Positions 26,172 to 34,583 of a stretch of 64,000 nt of DNA are shown here, in pieces. Position 1 is the first letter of the stretch. Each line of letters opens with the position of its first letter. The notes beneath the pieces were generated by a model that saw only the letters and a list, made by a program, of their open reading frames with translations, had not been told where the DNA came from and did not search any database. The translations under genes and the position numbers were made by a program. Origin of the DNA: Candidatus Rifleibacterium amylolyticum (GTDB lineage: Bacteria > Muiribacteriota > Ozemobacteria > Ozemobacterales > Ozemobacteraceae); contig JAACJG010000006.1 in the NCBI GenBank assembly GCA_009917695.1, forward strand, positions 279,665 through 343,664, written 5' to 3'.

Positions 26172-26672
26172 ATGGCTAAAAGCACAAGCTGCCTGGCCAA
26201 AAACTCAGCAAACAATGCAACTCCGGGATCGAGTCTCCACCACCGCAGTCGGTTCAGTCACCGGAGCAGAGTTTCTGGCTTCACCCTGATCGAAGTATTG
26301 ATCGTAGTTCTGGTCATGGGCGTTCTTTTTGGCACCGGCCTTTCTGTGTATTCCGGCGTCACCCGCGATTCGCAGCTGCGCACCCGCACCGATGAACTCA
26401 CCAGTTTTTTTGCGGCCTGCCGACACCGGGCCGTTTTGCGCCGAACACCAGTCAAATTCATCTATGAAAATGGCATTCTCGGCACTGATCAGTCATACAA
26501 TCTTCGCCAGAGAATCAATGAAGTCGATGTTCAGACAGCAAACAAGCTTTTTAACAACCTTTCGGTCGATAACAACGGCATCTTCATGCTGAATGACCGG
26601 CCGATCAATCACCTGCAACTGCCGGTAACGCTGCCGGGTGGTCACTCCAGCTCAATAACAGTAGGTCTTTAA
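26172..26672 (+). CDS. Minor pseudopilin GspH-like
   Basis: The 166-residue product has a prepilin N-terminus with an unusually long leader of about 36 residues rich in Ser/Arg/His before the cleavage glycine. The mature part begins FTLIEVLIVVLVMGVLFG with Glu +5, followed by LRTRTDELTSFFAACRHRAV, typical of GspH/FimT. An alternative start closer to the leader glycine would need a non-ATG codon, and none with a clear ribosome site is evident. It lies five bases after gspG. Confidence 0.8.
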   Translation: MAKSTSCLAKNSANNATPGSSLHHRSRFSHRSRVSGFTLIEVLIVVLVMGVLFGTGLSVYSGVTRDSQLRTRTDELTSFFAACRHRAVLRRTPVKFIYENGILGTDQSYNLRQRINEVDVQTANKLFNNLSVDNNGIFMLNDRPINHLQLPVTLPGGHSSSITVGL

Positions 26673-27089
26673 ATGCAGAGACACGCACGAGCAGAAAAAC
26701 ACGCAAGCGTCGGCAATCGTCGCGGCTTTTCTCTGCTCGAAATTCTCATTACCCTGCTGGTACTGTCAGGCTCGGTGGTCATCATGTTCTCCGGCTTTGA
26801 TACGGCAGCACAGCTCGACATGTTTGCCAGCTTTGAATCTGAAGCGGCATTTCTCGCCGAACGCGAAATCGAACTGCTCAAATCAGAATTGCTGCAGGGC
26901 CACATCAAACCGGCAGCTGGATCGATGAAAAGCCGCTTTCGCCTTAAACCTGGCTGGAAGATTGCAAGCGTAATGGCCGATATCGACAAGGAAGATTCCG
27001 TGCGCCTGATCTGCTCGGTCAGCAATGGCGACCGTCTCTTTCAGCTTGAATCGTTCATCTACGTTCCCACAGCAGGAGCCAAAAAATGA
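26673..27089 (+). CDS. Minor pseudopilin GspI-like
   Basis: The 138-residue product has leader ...GNRRG and mature start FSLLEILITLLVLSGSVVIM with Glu +5. The following helix, EAAFLAEREIELLKSELLQG, resembles GspI, which pairs with GspJ and GspK at the pseudopilus tip. The ATG directly follows the stop of the previous gene, and the end overlaps the next gene by four bases. Confidence 0.8.
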   Translation: MQRHARAEKHASVGNRRGFSLLEILITLLVLSGSVVIMFSGFDTAAQLDMFASFESEAAFLAEREIELLKSELLQGHIKPAAGSMKSRFRLKPGWKIASVMADIDKEDSVRLICSVSNGDRLFQLESFIYVPTAGAKK

Positions 27090-27484
27090 TCTTACGCAAA
27101 GGCTTTTCGCTCCTCGAAATAACAGTGGTCATGCTGATCATGGGCCTGACCATCACTGCCCTGCTCCAGATGTTTGACTGGAGCCAGATGCGCTACTCAG
27201 AAATATCGCGCGGCTGGCAGCGGCGGGCAGGACTTACCGAAGTCAGATTGTGGCTGCGCGACAGAATTATTCATTCAGACTTCGACAACATCTCGGCTGA
27301 GAACCTTGCCAATGCGGTAAGACTACCGGCCGGCCTGCACATCGCAAAGCTCAAAATGCGTGAGCACAATGACAACACCTGGTTCATCACTCTCGATTAC
27401 TTTGACGACCGCAATAGAAACCAGAAAGCCGACCCCGGTGAGTCCGCGACCAGGCTGTTCTGCTTCAGGGGGAGGTCGGCATGA
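27086..27484 (+). CDS. Minor pseudopilin GspJ-like
   Basis: The 132-residue product begins MILRKGFSLLEITVVMLIMG: short leader, cleavage glycine, Glu +5. The next part, AGLTEVRLWLRDRIIHSDF, matches the first helix and strand layout of GspJ. It is shorter than usual GspJ (about 190 residues). It overlaps both neighbours by four bases. Confidence 0.8.
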   Translation: MILRKGFSLLEITVVMLIMGLTITALLQMFDWSQMRYSEISRGWQRRAGLTEVRLWLRDRIIHSDFDNISAENLANAVRLPAGLHIAKLKMREHNDNTWFITLDYFDDRNRNQKADPGESATRLFCFRGRSA

Positions 27485-27888
27485 ACAGGCGTGGATTCAG
27501 TCTTTATCTGACATTTCTCATCAGCACAGTTATCTTTTTGCTGGTAACCACAAGTTATGAGATAAGTAAAACCGCGCTCGATCTCGGGCGCTCAGAAGCG
27601 ATAGAAACCCAGCTGTTTCATGCCGCCGATGGCGGTCTCGAACGCGGTCTGGCGCACCTTCGCCAAAAATATGCGCCATTCACCATGAACTACAGTTCTG
27701 TCATCAACAGTCGCCGACGCCTGGTAATCAACGTTGAAGCGGTCAAAGTCAACGGTTTGATAGATCTGCTGGTGTCGGCCAATCTCTTCGAAGGCAATCG
27801 AGAACTTGCCAGCAGAAAGCTTAAACGCAGCGGAATCAAAAATTTGCACGGGCGCAACGGTATCGGAAAGTTAGTGGAGGCCACATGA
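27481..27888 (+). CDS. PilX/GspK-like minor pilin (short)
   Basis: The 135-residue product begins MNRRGFSLYLTFLISTVIFL. It has the leader and helix of a prepilin but lacks Glu at +5, as GspK does. The helix continues ETQLFHAADGGLERGLAHL, the pattern of PilX/GspK-family proteins. GspK is normally over 300 residues with a large alpha domain, so this is a reduced form. It is tightly packed, overlapping both neighbours by four bases. Confidence 0.75.
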   Translation: MNRRGFSLYLTFLISTVIFLLVTTSYEISKTALDLGRSEAIETQLFHAADGGLERGLAHLRQKYAPFTMNYSSVINSRRRLVINVEAVKVNGLIDLLVSANLFEGNRELASRKLKRSGIKNLHGRNGIGKLVEAT

Positions 27889-29579
27889 AGAGCACCAGCA
27901 ACAAAGGCTTATATGCAGCATTTGACATAGGAACAGCCGCAATAAAAGCGGTAATAATAGAGGTTACCGATACCGGCAAACGTCTGGCTTCGCTCGAAGA
28001 CGAGCCGCTCAAGCCGGTTTCCGAATTTCCCGGCGAAGACGAGTATCGTCAGCATGTTATCGCATCACTTTTAAATCTGACCGAACGCCTGCCTTTGAAG
28101 GAATGCCGACATGTGGCGGCTCTCTATTCAAACCGCGAACTGCAGGTAAAGATTATTGAGCTGCCGAGCCAGGTGCAGGCCGATCAGATCGACAAGATTC
28201 TCAACTGGGAAGCCAAGAAACTGCTATCTCCCAACTTTCGCGAAGAGCCCTATGCTTTTGCCTACAAGATCATTCGCAAGAACCCTTACATGGTGGCTCT
28301 GTCGGTAATACCACAGCGGCTGCTCGAGAGGTTCACCGATATGTTCGAATCGGCCGGTATCAAACTCGACAGCTCTTACGGCGAAGTTTTTGCGGCTGAT
28401 GCACTCAAGGAGATTGTCGATATTTCCGGTCTGCCGGCAATGTCGATTGTAAACTTCGGTTACAGCGGCACGCACCTGCAGATTTTCGCAGCTGGTGAAC
28501 TGCGTTTTTACCGTTTCATACCATCGGGAATGAGTGAAATGACCGTCCCCCCCACCGACAGCGAGCTTGAGATGTTCGCGCAGAAGATCAGATTCAGCTT
28601 CGATTATTTCCGCGCCATCAGCAAACTCAACCAGATCGACAGTCTTTTCTTCATGGGCGGCGGCGCAGCCCTGCCTGGTGCCCTGCCCTTTTCACGCAGC
28701 TACTTCAATCCTTCACGGGTTAATATCGTCGATACTTCAGGCGGCATCGACATCAGCCCGATACTCCCGGAAATCACCGACAATTCTCCAGCTGAAGAGA
28801 AGCAGCGGCGGCTTCTGCCTTTCATTCCGTCAATTGGCGCTATTCTCGCCAGTCTGTCAGAGCAGTCGGCCAGCATGAACCTGAGCGAGTGTCTCAAAAA
28901 CAAAAAACGCGACAAGCGCATCCAGGAACTGGCGAAACTTCTGCCACTCTGGATCGGCATCGGCGGGTTGCTGCTGATCGTGCTTGTGCTTTTCGTCTGG
29001 CGCGGTAGTCTGCAACAACGTCTTCAGGAAACCGAAAAACAGAAAGATTCAGCCCGAATGGGTGTCGAAGCAGTAACGATCAAAGCCAATCGCCTGCGCG
29101 CTTCGCTCGACACTGCGATAAAACTCAGCCCGGCAGCGCGCAAGGCTCTTCTGCCGGTAATACAGAATCGACTCAGCGTCGATCAACTGCTGTTTGTCAT
29201 GGCACAGGCACGCCCGGAAGGCCTCAAGATCGATGAAATTCTCATCCGCGCTGATGCCGAAGCCGAAAACATAGGATTTGAGAATGTAGACATGCAGATG
29301 CCTGGTGACACTGGAGAAACAGGGGAATATGGTGAGACCACCCCCAGAAACGAGTTTGCCAGCAGCCTCGCTGATGATGTCGGCGATTCAGATGCAACCG
29401 GCGAAGGACTCATCGGTAAGATTATAATTATAAAAGGAACCGCAGCCAGCAACGAAGAGCTCAGCCAGTTTGCCGGAACGCTGAGCGAAAAGCGTGTAAT
29501 TAAGCGCTACAAAGGCATAGACAGCCGAAAGACAAAAGCTTCTGGCCTGGAATTTCTTATCAGAGGAGAATTGCCATGA
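27885..29579 (+). CDS. PilM-like actin-fold protein fused to a membrane PilN/GspL-like part
   Basis: The 564-residue product starts with an actin-like ATPase domain of PilM/GspL type (residues 8-330): YAAFDIGTAAIKAVIIEV for phosphate 1, and VNFGYSGTHLQIF and FFMGGGAALPG for the later motifs. A charged linker leads to a single membrane segment (LWIGIGGLLLIVLVLFVW, near 355), a coiled coil and a ferredoxin-like periplasmic domain (residues 430-564) as in PilN/GspL. A cytoplasmic actin fold joined to a periplasmic domain is the GspL plan. It should connect the assembly ATPase to the periplasmic frame. Confidence 0.88.
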   Translation: MKSTSNKGLYAAFDIGTAAIKAVIIEVTDTGKRLASLEDEPLKPVSEFPGEDEYRQHVIASLLNLTERLPLKECRHVAALYSNRELQVKIIELPSQVQADQIDKILNWEAKKLLSPNFREEPYAFAYKIIRKNPYMVALSVIPQRLLERFTDMFESAGIKLDSSYGEVFAADALKEIVDISGLPAMSIVNFGYSGTHLQIFAAGELRFYRFIPSGMSEMTVPPTDSELEMFAQKIRFSFDYFRAISKLNQIDSLFFMGGGAALPGALPFSRSYFNPSRVNIVDTSGGIDISPILPEITDNSPAEEKQRRLLPFIPSIGAILASLSEQSASMNLSECLKNKKRDKRIQELAKLLPLWIGIGGLLLIVLVLFVWRGSLQQRLQETEKQKDSARMGVEAVTIKANRLRASLDTAIKLSPAARKALLPVIQNRLSVDQLLFVMAQARPEGLKIDEILIRADAEAENIGFENVDMQMPGDTGETGEYGETTPRNEFASSLADDVGDSDATGEGLIGKIIIIKGTAASNEELSQFAGTLSEKRVIKRYKGIDSRKTKASGLEFLIRGELP

Positions 29580-30217
29580 AAAACATAGGAGCCAATATGG
29601 CGGCGCTTCTCATCGTTCTCATCGTAGTATTTTTCGTCGGTCGCATTTTCCTGCTGGCTGACGTTCAGAGGCAGCTGGAGCAGTCTGAAGGAGAACTCGA
29701 ACAGTATAGGACCACTCAGACAGAGATCGACGCCGAATACGAGAAGTTAAAGGAGCGTGTAAAGAACGCAGATGTGCCGTTACGCAGCAACAAACTGCTG
29801 ATCGCCGGTCAGGAAGCATCGCTGCTGCGCTCGACTCTCGACCTTGGCGGCAAAAGCCTGCGGCTCAATTCCTACGCAATGCTGCCGTCATTCAGGGTAA
29901 AGCCTGCCGAAAGCGACAGTTATTCCGACAGCCCGGCTCAATCGCCTGGCAGCCCTGAAGAAATGCCACAACTCGACGATCAGGGCATGCCGGTCGGTTT
30001 GGCGGCAGATGACGATGAAGAATGGCCTGGCGTCGAGGTTATTCCGGTCAAGATGACCTTCACCTCGACTTATCGTTCTTTTGGTAAGTTCCTCAGCGAT
30101 GCCGGTAAAAACATGCCGGTAAACGCAGTCAGGTCGATGGATCTGCTGCTGAAAAGCGATGGAATAGTCAAAGGCACGTTGATCATGAATTTTCCAGTTG
30201 CTGAGAACGGCAATTAG
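29576..30217 (+). CDS. PilO/GspM-like inner-membrane protein
   Basis: The 213-residue product has an N-terminal membrane segment (residues 8-26), then a coiled coil (LEQSEGELEQYRTTQTEIDA) and a compact periplasmic domain with VIPVKMTFTSTYRSFGKFLS, the strand typical of PilO/GspM. A Pro/Glu/Asp-rich insertion lies in between. It overlaps the PilM-like gene by four bases and is expected to pair with its periplasmic part. Confidence 0.82.
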   Translation: MKNIGANMAALLIVLIVVFFVGRIFLLADVQRQLEQSEGELEQYRTTQTEIDAEYEKLKERVKNADVPLRSNKLLIAGQEASLLRSTLDLGGKSLRLNSYAMLPSFRVKPAESDSYSDSPAQSPGSPEEMPQLDDQGMPVGLAADDDEEWPGVEVIPVKMTFTSTYRSFGKFLSDAGKNMPVNAVRSMDLLLKSDGIVKGTLIMNFPVAENGN

Positions 30218-30241
30218 CAGCTTAACACTGAGGAGACACAA

Positions 30242-30568
30242 ATGCAGAACGGAAGCGAAACCTGGAAATGGGGCGTCGTGTTCATATTGCTGGCGATTTT
30301 TCTGGTAACGGCCAATCAGGCGTATCAGCATGTTACCAGCCAGGAAGACTACGAGCCGCCCGATGACTATCTCAAGGGTGACTCGTGGGATATCGAGCAC
30401 CAGAGCGGTCCGGGAGCCGGGCAACCAGTGCAGCTCACCCCCGATCAGCAGGAAGGCCTGGATCGACCGCTGGGTGAACCAAACCCGAATTCAGAAGAGC
30501 CTTTCGAGCCGGTGGTGATTGACGAAGACATCGACTGGAACAAGGTCAAAGATCCATCTGAGGAATAA
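30242..30568 (+). CDS. Small single-pass protein in the secretion operon
   Basis: This 108-residue protein is not recognised. It has one N-terminal membrane segment (WGVVFILLAIFLVTANQAY) and an acidic, Pro-rich, probably disordered periplasmic tail. Its place after the PilO/GspM-like gene matches where PilP or GspC-like connectors occur, but the tail shows no PilP or HR domain. A linker between inner- and outer-membrane parts is a guess based on position. Confidence 0.7.
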   Translation: MQNGSETWKWGVVFILLAIFLVTANQAYQHVTSQEDYEPPDDYLKGDSWDIEHQSGPGAGQPVQLTPDQQEGLDRPLGEPNPNSEEPFEPVVIDEDIDWNKVKDPSEE

Positions 30569-30573
30569 CATCA

Positions 30574-31377
30574 ATGCGGCGATCGCATTTTTTCATAGTT
30601 CCGCTGGCAGCAGCGCTGGTTCTGGCCGTTATCTGTCTCAACGGCCAGGAGCTTCAGCCGCAGTTGCGCGAGGCCGAACGGCTTTATCAGGCCGGACGTT
30701 ATCAGGATGCCGCCCGCGCAGCCGATAATTATCTGCGTTTTTTTCCGGATGATTTTCAGGCACTTCTCATTGCCGGCATCAGCGCCTTCAACCATGGCGA
30801 CTATTTGTCGGCAAAGCGGCATTTGACCAAAGCACATGCCAGACAGGCACGGCATCCGCTGGTAGTTGAGTATACCAACCTGCTGCGCGAAATTGAGTAT
30901 CGCAGCGGTTCACTCGAGCCGGTGCCATTGCAACCACCTGACAGCAACAAATACGAAACCGCCGGTTTCTATAAAAGGGGTTACTTCGGCCCGGGATTTA
31001 CCCACACATCAGGGCGCGTGATAGATCCGGCGCTGGCAACGGCCGAAGTCGCCCTGCCCATGCCACATCCTTCGACAGACAGCATATTTACGACGCAACC
31101 GGTTCAGGAAATTGCCGATAAGGCTTTCAGCGAAGGAAATTTTCACAAAGCCTACCTGTTTTATTCACAATTGCTGGCTTCAGAGCCGACCAACCGGCGT
31201 TTTTTACTGGGCCGTGCCAGATCAGCGTTTCACATGAAACGCTATCGACAGGTGGTAGATATGCTCGGCCCATTGCTGGCAGCGCCTGAAATTCAGGGAT
31301 TCAGCGATACTGAGATAGAAAATGCCCGGGAGCTGTTAGCCGATGCAAAACAAAAGGCCTTTGCCGGAACCCCTTAA
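30574..31377 (+). CDS. Exported TPR protein ending the secretion operon
   Basis: The 267-residue product has an N-terminal signal or anchor (FFIVPLAAALVLAVICLNG) and two TPR blocks: residues 25-100 (LYQAGRYQDAARAADNYLRF, then FNHGDYLSAKRHLTKAHA) and 180-260 (FSEGNFHKAYLFYSQLL). A Pro/Gly-rich linker separates them. It lies five bases after the small membrane protein and converges on motB with a four-base gap. A periplasmic assembly role is inferred from context. Confidence 0.78.
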   Translation: MRRSHFFIVPLAAALVLAVICLNGQELQPQLREAERLYQAGRYQDAARAADNYLRFFPDDFQALLIAGISAFNHGDYLSAKRHLTKAHARQARHPLVVEYTNLLREIEYRSGSLEPVPLQPPDSNKYETAGFYKRGYFGPGFTHTSGRVIDPALATAEVALPMPHPSTDSIFTTQPVQEIADKAFSEGNFHKAYLFYSQLLASEPTNRRFLLGRARSAFHMKRYRQVVDMLGPLLAAPEIQGFSDTEIENARELLADAKQKAFAGTP

Positions 31378-31381
31378 AGGC

Positions 31382-32119
31382 TTATTCCCAGGTAAAATCG
31401 CGAACCACTTTTTTCTTGGTCGATAACACGATGATCTCGACCCGTCGATTGATTTCACGATTTTCAGCACTGGTATTAGGCACTTTTGGCCGGAATTCTC
31501 CGTAACCCTGTGCCGAGAAACGCTCAGGATCCTGCATCATTTTATCGACAAAAAAGCGTACAACCGAACAGGCGCGCGCGGTCGAAAGTTCCCAGTTGGA
31601 GGGGTAGGTTCCGCTACGCGTCGGCTGATCATCTGTGTGACCGTCTATACGAATATGATTGTCAATTGTACTGAGAACCGGCACCAGAGAGGTCAGAACA
31701 TCTTCGGCACCCTGGCGCATTTCAGCGCTGCCGCTCTCAAAAAGCACGTTTGAAGGAATTTCAATTTTAACCATCTGGTCAGATGCCATTACCAGCATAC
31801 GATCAGCTGCCGGCGTCTTGCGCAACTGGTTCTTAACCTTCTTGACCAGATGCGGAATTTCGCTTTTGCGTGAGGCCGGAGTCAGAAGAATTCCTTTGCC
31901 GCCATGAGTAAGCCACTGGCTCGAACCCTGCGCCGCATTGATGCTGAATACAGCATGAAACTTTTCGTCACGCGATTCGCTTTTCTGACGCTTTTTGGGG
32001 GAGTCAAGCGATGAGAAAGCGAACAGCATGACGAAAAAGCAGAGCATGTTCGTCACCAGGTCTGCATAAGATACAAACCATAATGGCGCCGAAATTTCTT
32101 CAGACTTTCTCTTTTTCAT
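31382..32119 (-). CDS. motB: Flagellar stator protein MotB
   Basis: MotB anchors the stator to peptidoglycan and forms the ion channel with MotA. The 245-residue product has the single membrane helix with the ion-binding aspartate, WFVSYADLVTNMLCFFVMLF, and then a plug/linker. A C-terminal OmpA-like peptidoglycan-binding domain contains IRIDGHTDDQPTRSG, NWELSTARACSVVRFFVD and NREINRRVEIIVL. It begins at the same base where motA ends (32119). Ion specificity is not clear from sequence. Confidence 0.93.
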   Translation of the reverse strand: MKKRKSEEISAPLWFVSYADLVTNMLCFFVMLFAFSSLDSPKKRQKSESRDEKFHAVFSINAAQGSSQWLTHGGKGILLTPASRKSEIPHLVKKVKNQLRKTPAADRMLVMASDQMVKIEIPSNVLFESGSAEMRQGAEDVLTSLVPVLSTIDNHIRIDGHTDDQPTRSGTYPSNWELSTARACSVVRFFVDKMMQDPERFSAQGYGEFRPKVPNTSAENREINRRVEIIVLSTKKKVVRDFTWE

Positions 32120-32919
32120 TAACCGCCCTGGCCGAGTTCTTCTGAGAGATGGAGCTCGTTGAACTGCACTCGCGACTGGTCAGACATAAAGGCCAGCAGG
32201 CGCTCCTGAATAATGCGAGGATGTATGCCGCCAGCGATCAACATGCAGCCGCGGGCTATGATTTCGCCATACATCTGTTCGGCGACGCTGCGCTCTTCAG
32301 CCTTTTTGCCATAGGGAATAAACAACAGATTGGCGGCGACAGCACCGTAGAACGTTGTGATAAGAGCTACCGCCATGTTCGGGCCGATTGAAGTCGGGTC
32401 ATCGAGATTGCCCAGCAGACCGACCAGCCCCATGATTGTACCGATCATACCGAAAGCTGGAATAACCGATGACAGAAAATCGAGCGCTGCCTTGACATCG
32501 CCGTGCCTGGTCGCGCGTGATTCGAGTTCAGTATCGAGAATATCCTGAATGATCTTGACATCGACGCCGTCAACAACCATCTGAAGGCCACGCGCAAAGA
32601 ATGGCTCTTCAATCTCTGCAATACGCGAATCGAGAGCGAGAATCCCCTCTTTGCGCGCAACGTCGGCAGTCAGCAGAATGCTGCTGATCAGCTTCATGTA
32701 GTTGTATTCCTTTGGAGCCATGTAGCAGAACTTGATCATATTAAGAGCCGCACGCATGCGTTCATAGCTGTATGCAACTGCCATGGCCGAGAGCCCGCCA
32801 CCAAATACGATGAATACGGAGGGAATGTTAATGAAGGCACTCAAACTGCCGCCCATCTTGATCCCGATTGCGATCAGAATGAATCCAAGCAGTGTACCTA
32901 ATACAGTATTGTTATCCAA
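32119..32919 (-). CDS. motA: Flagellar stator protein MotA
   Basis: The 266-residue product has four membrane segments: near 5-22, 28-48, 150-170 (PAFGMIGTIMGLVGLLG, the channel motif) and 180-205 (MAVALITTFYGAVAANLLFI). The cytoplasmic loop contains the charged residues that contact FliG (MAAPKEY-type stretch and RIAEIEEPFFARGLQMVVDG). Length and motifs agree with an active stator. It overlaps motB and may be co-transcribed with the two exported-protein genes upstream. Confidence 0.95.
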   Translation of the reverse strand: MDNNTVLGTLLGFILIAIGIKMGGSLSAFINIPSVFIVFGGGLSAMAVAYSYERMRAALNMIKFCYMAPKEYNYMKLISSILLTADVARKEGILALDSRIAEIEEPFFARGLQMVVDGVDVKIIQDILDTELESRATRHGDVKAALDFLSSVIPAFGMIGTIMGLVGLLGNLDDPTSIGPNMAVALITTFYGAVAANLLFIPYGKKAEERSVAEQMYGEIIARGCMLIAGGIHPRIIQERLLAFMSDQSRVQFNELHLSEELGQGG

Positions 32920-32963
32920 AGGAAGTTCTCCTGCGTTTCAGCTTTGGCTGAAAATCAATTCAA

Positions 32964-33800
32964 TCAGCCAAGCAGGTCGAGTTTGAAAACCAGTTCAGAA
33001 ATGCCCTTTTTGGTCTTAGTGAATTCTTCTACCGAAATTGTAAACTTATAGGGTGCCACTTCAGCGATACCAAGAACCTGACCTTTTTTGATGCTGGCCG
33101 GATTGATGGCCACCTTGGGGGTTTTCAGCGAACGCACTTTCTGATTGTTTTCCATCACCGAGATTTCGAAGCTGATGCCTTTCATGTAGGCTTCTTCGTC
33201 ATTGATGACTTTCCAGTCTTCGTCGTATTTGACGCTGAACCAGTAGTTATTGCCATTGAGATTCAGCGGCGCCTGCCTGAGCAGATCTTCATCGAGAGGG
33301 TGCGGAGAATAGTTGAGCATTCTTACGAGCGTAAACAGGTTTTTGGGTTCAGTTTTCTGAGCTGGAGCCTGTGCCGAAGCAACCTTTGCTGTGTTTTCGG
33401 CTTTTTTTGCACTGGCGGCCTTTGCTGCGACTGCCGGTCTGGCGGGAGCTGCCGCTTTGGTTGTTCTGGTTGAGGCAGCAGACAGATTAGCTGTCTGTGC
33501 GGGCGGCGCAAATGCCTTGGTAGATGCGACCATATTTGCTGAAGCAGTCATGGTTGTGGCTGCGTTCACCGGTAATTCAGAAGGAGGAGCGACAAGAACA
33601 ACTTTGCTGTCTACCACACCGGCCGAGTGAACCGGAGCAGCATGATCCACCACTCTTTTAATAGAAGTTACAGGCTTGTTGTGCCTGATCACGGTCAAAG
33701 CGGCGTTGTTTTCGGTACCGGCAAACGTCGAAGAAACGAACATCGTTCCGCCGACCACCAGAGCTCCTGCAATGAGAGTTCCCAGCCTGTAATTTTTCAT
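32964..33800 (-). CDS. Secreted protein, unknown, upstream of motAB
   Basis: I start it at the ATG at 33800, after GAGGAGATATCT, which gives a signal peptide (LGTLIAGALVVGGTMFVSS). The 278-residue product has a long Ala/Lys/Thr-rich low-complexity middle (about residues 70-165). A C-terminal globular domain (175-278) contains FSVKYDEDWKVINDEEAYM and KFTISVEEFTKTKKGISELV. No family is recognised. The Ala/Lys/Pro region resembles cell-wall-spanning linkers. It lies between a lipoprotein gene and motA on one strand. Confidence 0.7.
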   Translation of the reverse strand: MKNYRLGTLIAGALVVGGTMFVSSTFAGTENNAALTVIRHNKPVTSIKRVVDHAAPVHSAGVVDSKVVLVAPPSELPVNAATTMTASANMVASTKAFAPPAQTANLSAASTRTTKAAAPARPAVAAKAASAKKAENTAKVASAQAPAQKTEPKNLFTLVRMLNYSPHPLDEDLLRQAPLNLNGNNYWFSVKYDEDWKVINDEEAYMKGISFEISVMENNQKVRSLKTPKVAINPASIKKGQVLGIAEVAPYKFTISVEEFTKTKKGISELVFKLDLLG

Positions 33801-33828
33801 AGATATCTCCTCGTATTCATTAAACAAC

Positions 33829-34455
33829 TCAGTTGTTTCTTGCTCCACCATTGATCCAGTTGACGATCAAACCCTGATCGGAAGTCGACAGCGAGGGCCG
33901 GTCCTTGGGCATTCTTGGCGTTTCAGTACCTTTTATGCGCTTGACCAGCTTGCTGCTCTGAGCGTCATAAGGAAACACCACTGCGCCATAGCGCGAACCA
34001 CGCATAAGATTGGCATAACTGTTCAGTCTGAGACCGCCGGCAGCAGCGCCATCGTTGTGGCAGCCAACTATCGCGCAGTTGACATTCAGAATCGGCAGAA
34101 TGTTACGCGAAAAGCTTCCGCCCATCGAAACCAGCACGAGATGTGTGGTCGCCGACAGACCGCTGTCAACCGTTACCGTCAGCGAATTTGAATTAAAATC
34201 GGTCGCATGGGCTGTTACCGTATAAACGCCAGGCTGAACATCAGCAATAGTAAAATTGCCGTTGATATCTGTGATTACCGATGCCGTGGTCGGCGAAGTC
34301 ATGACCGTAGCGCCGGCAATTCCGATGCCAGTCTGCGAATCGACTACCGTTCCAACCAGTGTTCCACGCAAAGTACTTTTGGTGCCACAGCCTACCGCTG
34401 TAAGCAGCGACAGACTCAAAACCAGCGCCAGCAGAAACTGAAATTTTTTAACCAT
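33829..34455 (-). CDS. Lipoprotein with carboxypeptidase-regulatory-like and cytochrome-like domains
   Basis: The 208-residue product has a lipoprotein signal (LLTAVGC, Cys23). Residues 30-110 form a carboxypeptidase regulatory-like Ig fold (GTVVDSQTGIGIAGATVMTS, then DINGNFTIADVQPGVYTVTA). The C-terminal half resembles the planctomycete-type cytochrome c domain: ILPILNVNCAIVGCHNDG, GGLRLNSYANLMRG, PRMPKDRPSLSTSD, IVNWINGGA. The haem motif is C-x4-CH rather than C-x2-CH, a spacing known from cytochrome c3. Haem binding is therefore plausible but unproven. A sigma-28-like site lies upstream. Confidence 0.78.
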   Translation of the reverse strand: MVKKFQFLLALVLSLSLLTAVGCGTKSTLRGTLVGTVVDSQTGIGIAGATVMTSPTTASVITDINGNFTIADVQPGVYTVTAHATDFNSNSLTVTVDSGLSATTHLVLVSMGGSFSRNILPILNVNCAIVGCHNDGAAAGGLRLNSYANLMRGSRYGAVVFPYDAQSSKLVKRIKGTETPRMPKDRPSLSTSDQGLIVNWINGGARNN

Positions 34456-34491
34456 ACCCTGCTCCTTCCTGAGCTATCATTCCTGCGAACT

Positions 34492-34518
34492 TCATCGGCA
34501 AAATACCTCACAAATTTG
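34492..34518 (-). promoter_or_regulatory. Possible sigma-28-type promoter upstream of the motAB gene string
   Basis: On the minus strand CAAATTTG (34518-34511) and GCCGATGA (34499-34492) are separated by 11 bases, matching TAAAGTTT-N11-GCCGATAA at 5 of 8 and 7 of 8 positions. It lies 37 bases before the lipoprotein start codon. All four following genes, ending with motA and motB, run in the same direction with gaps of 44 bases or less. Confidence 0.5.
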
Positions 34519-34571
34519 ACAGGCAAGTTGCAAATCGGCAAATTTTTTGCGAACGACAATGCATCACGTGC

Positions 34572-34577
34572 TATAAT
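34572..34577 (+). promoter_or_regulatory. -10 element of a probable leaderless promoter
   Basis: A perfect TATAAT lies six bases before the ATG at 34584, and no ribosome binding site is present. The best -35 is TTGCGA at 34547-34552 with a 19-base spacer, which is weak. Confidence 0.5.
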
Positions 34578-34583
34578 CTTGCC

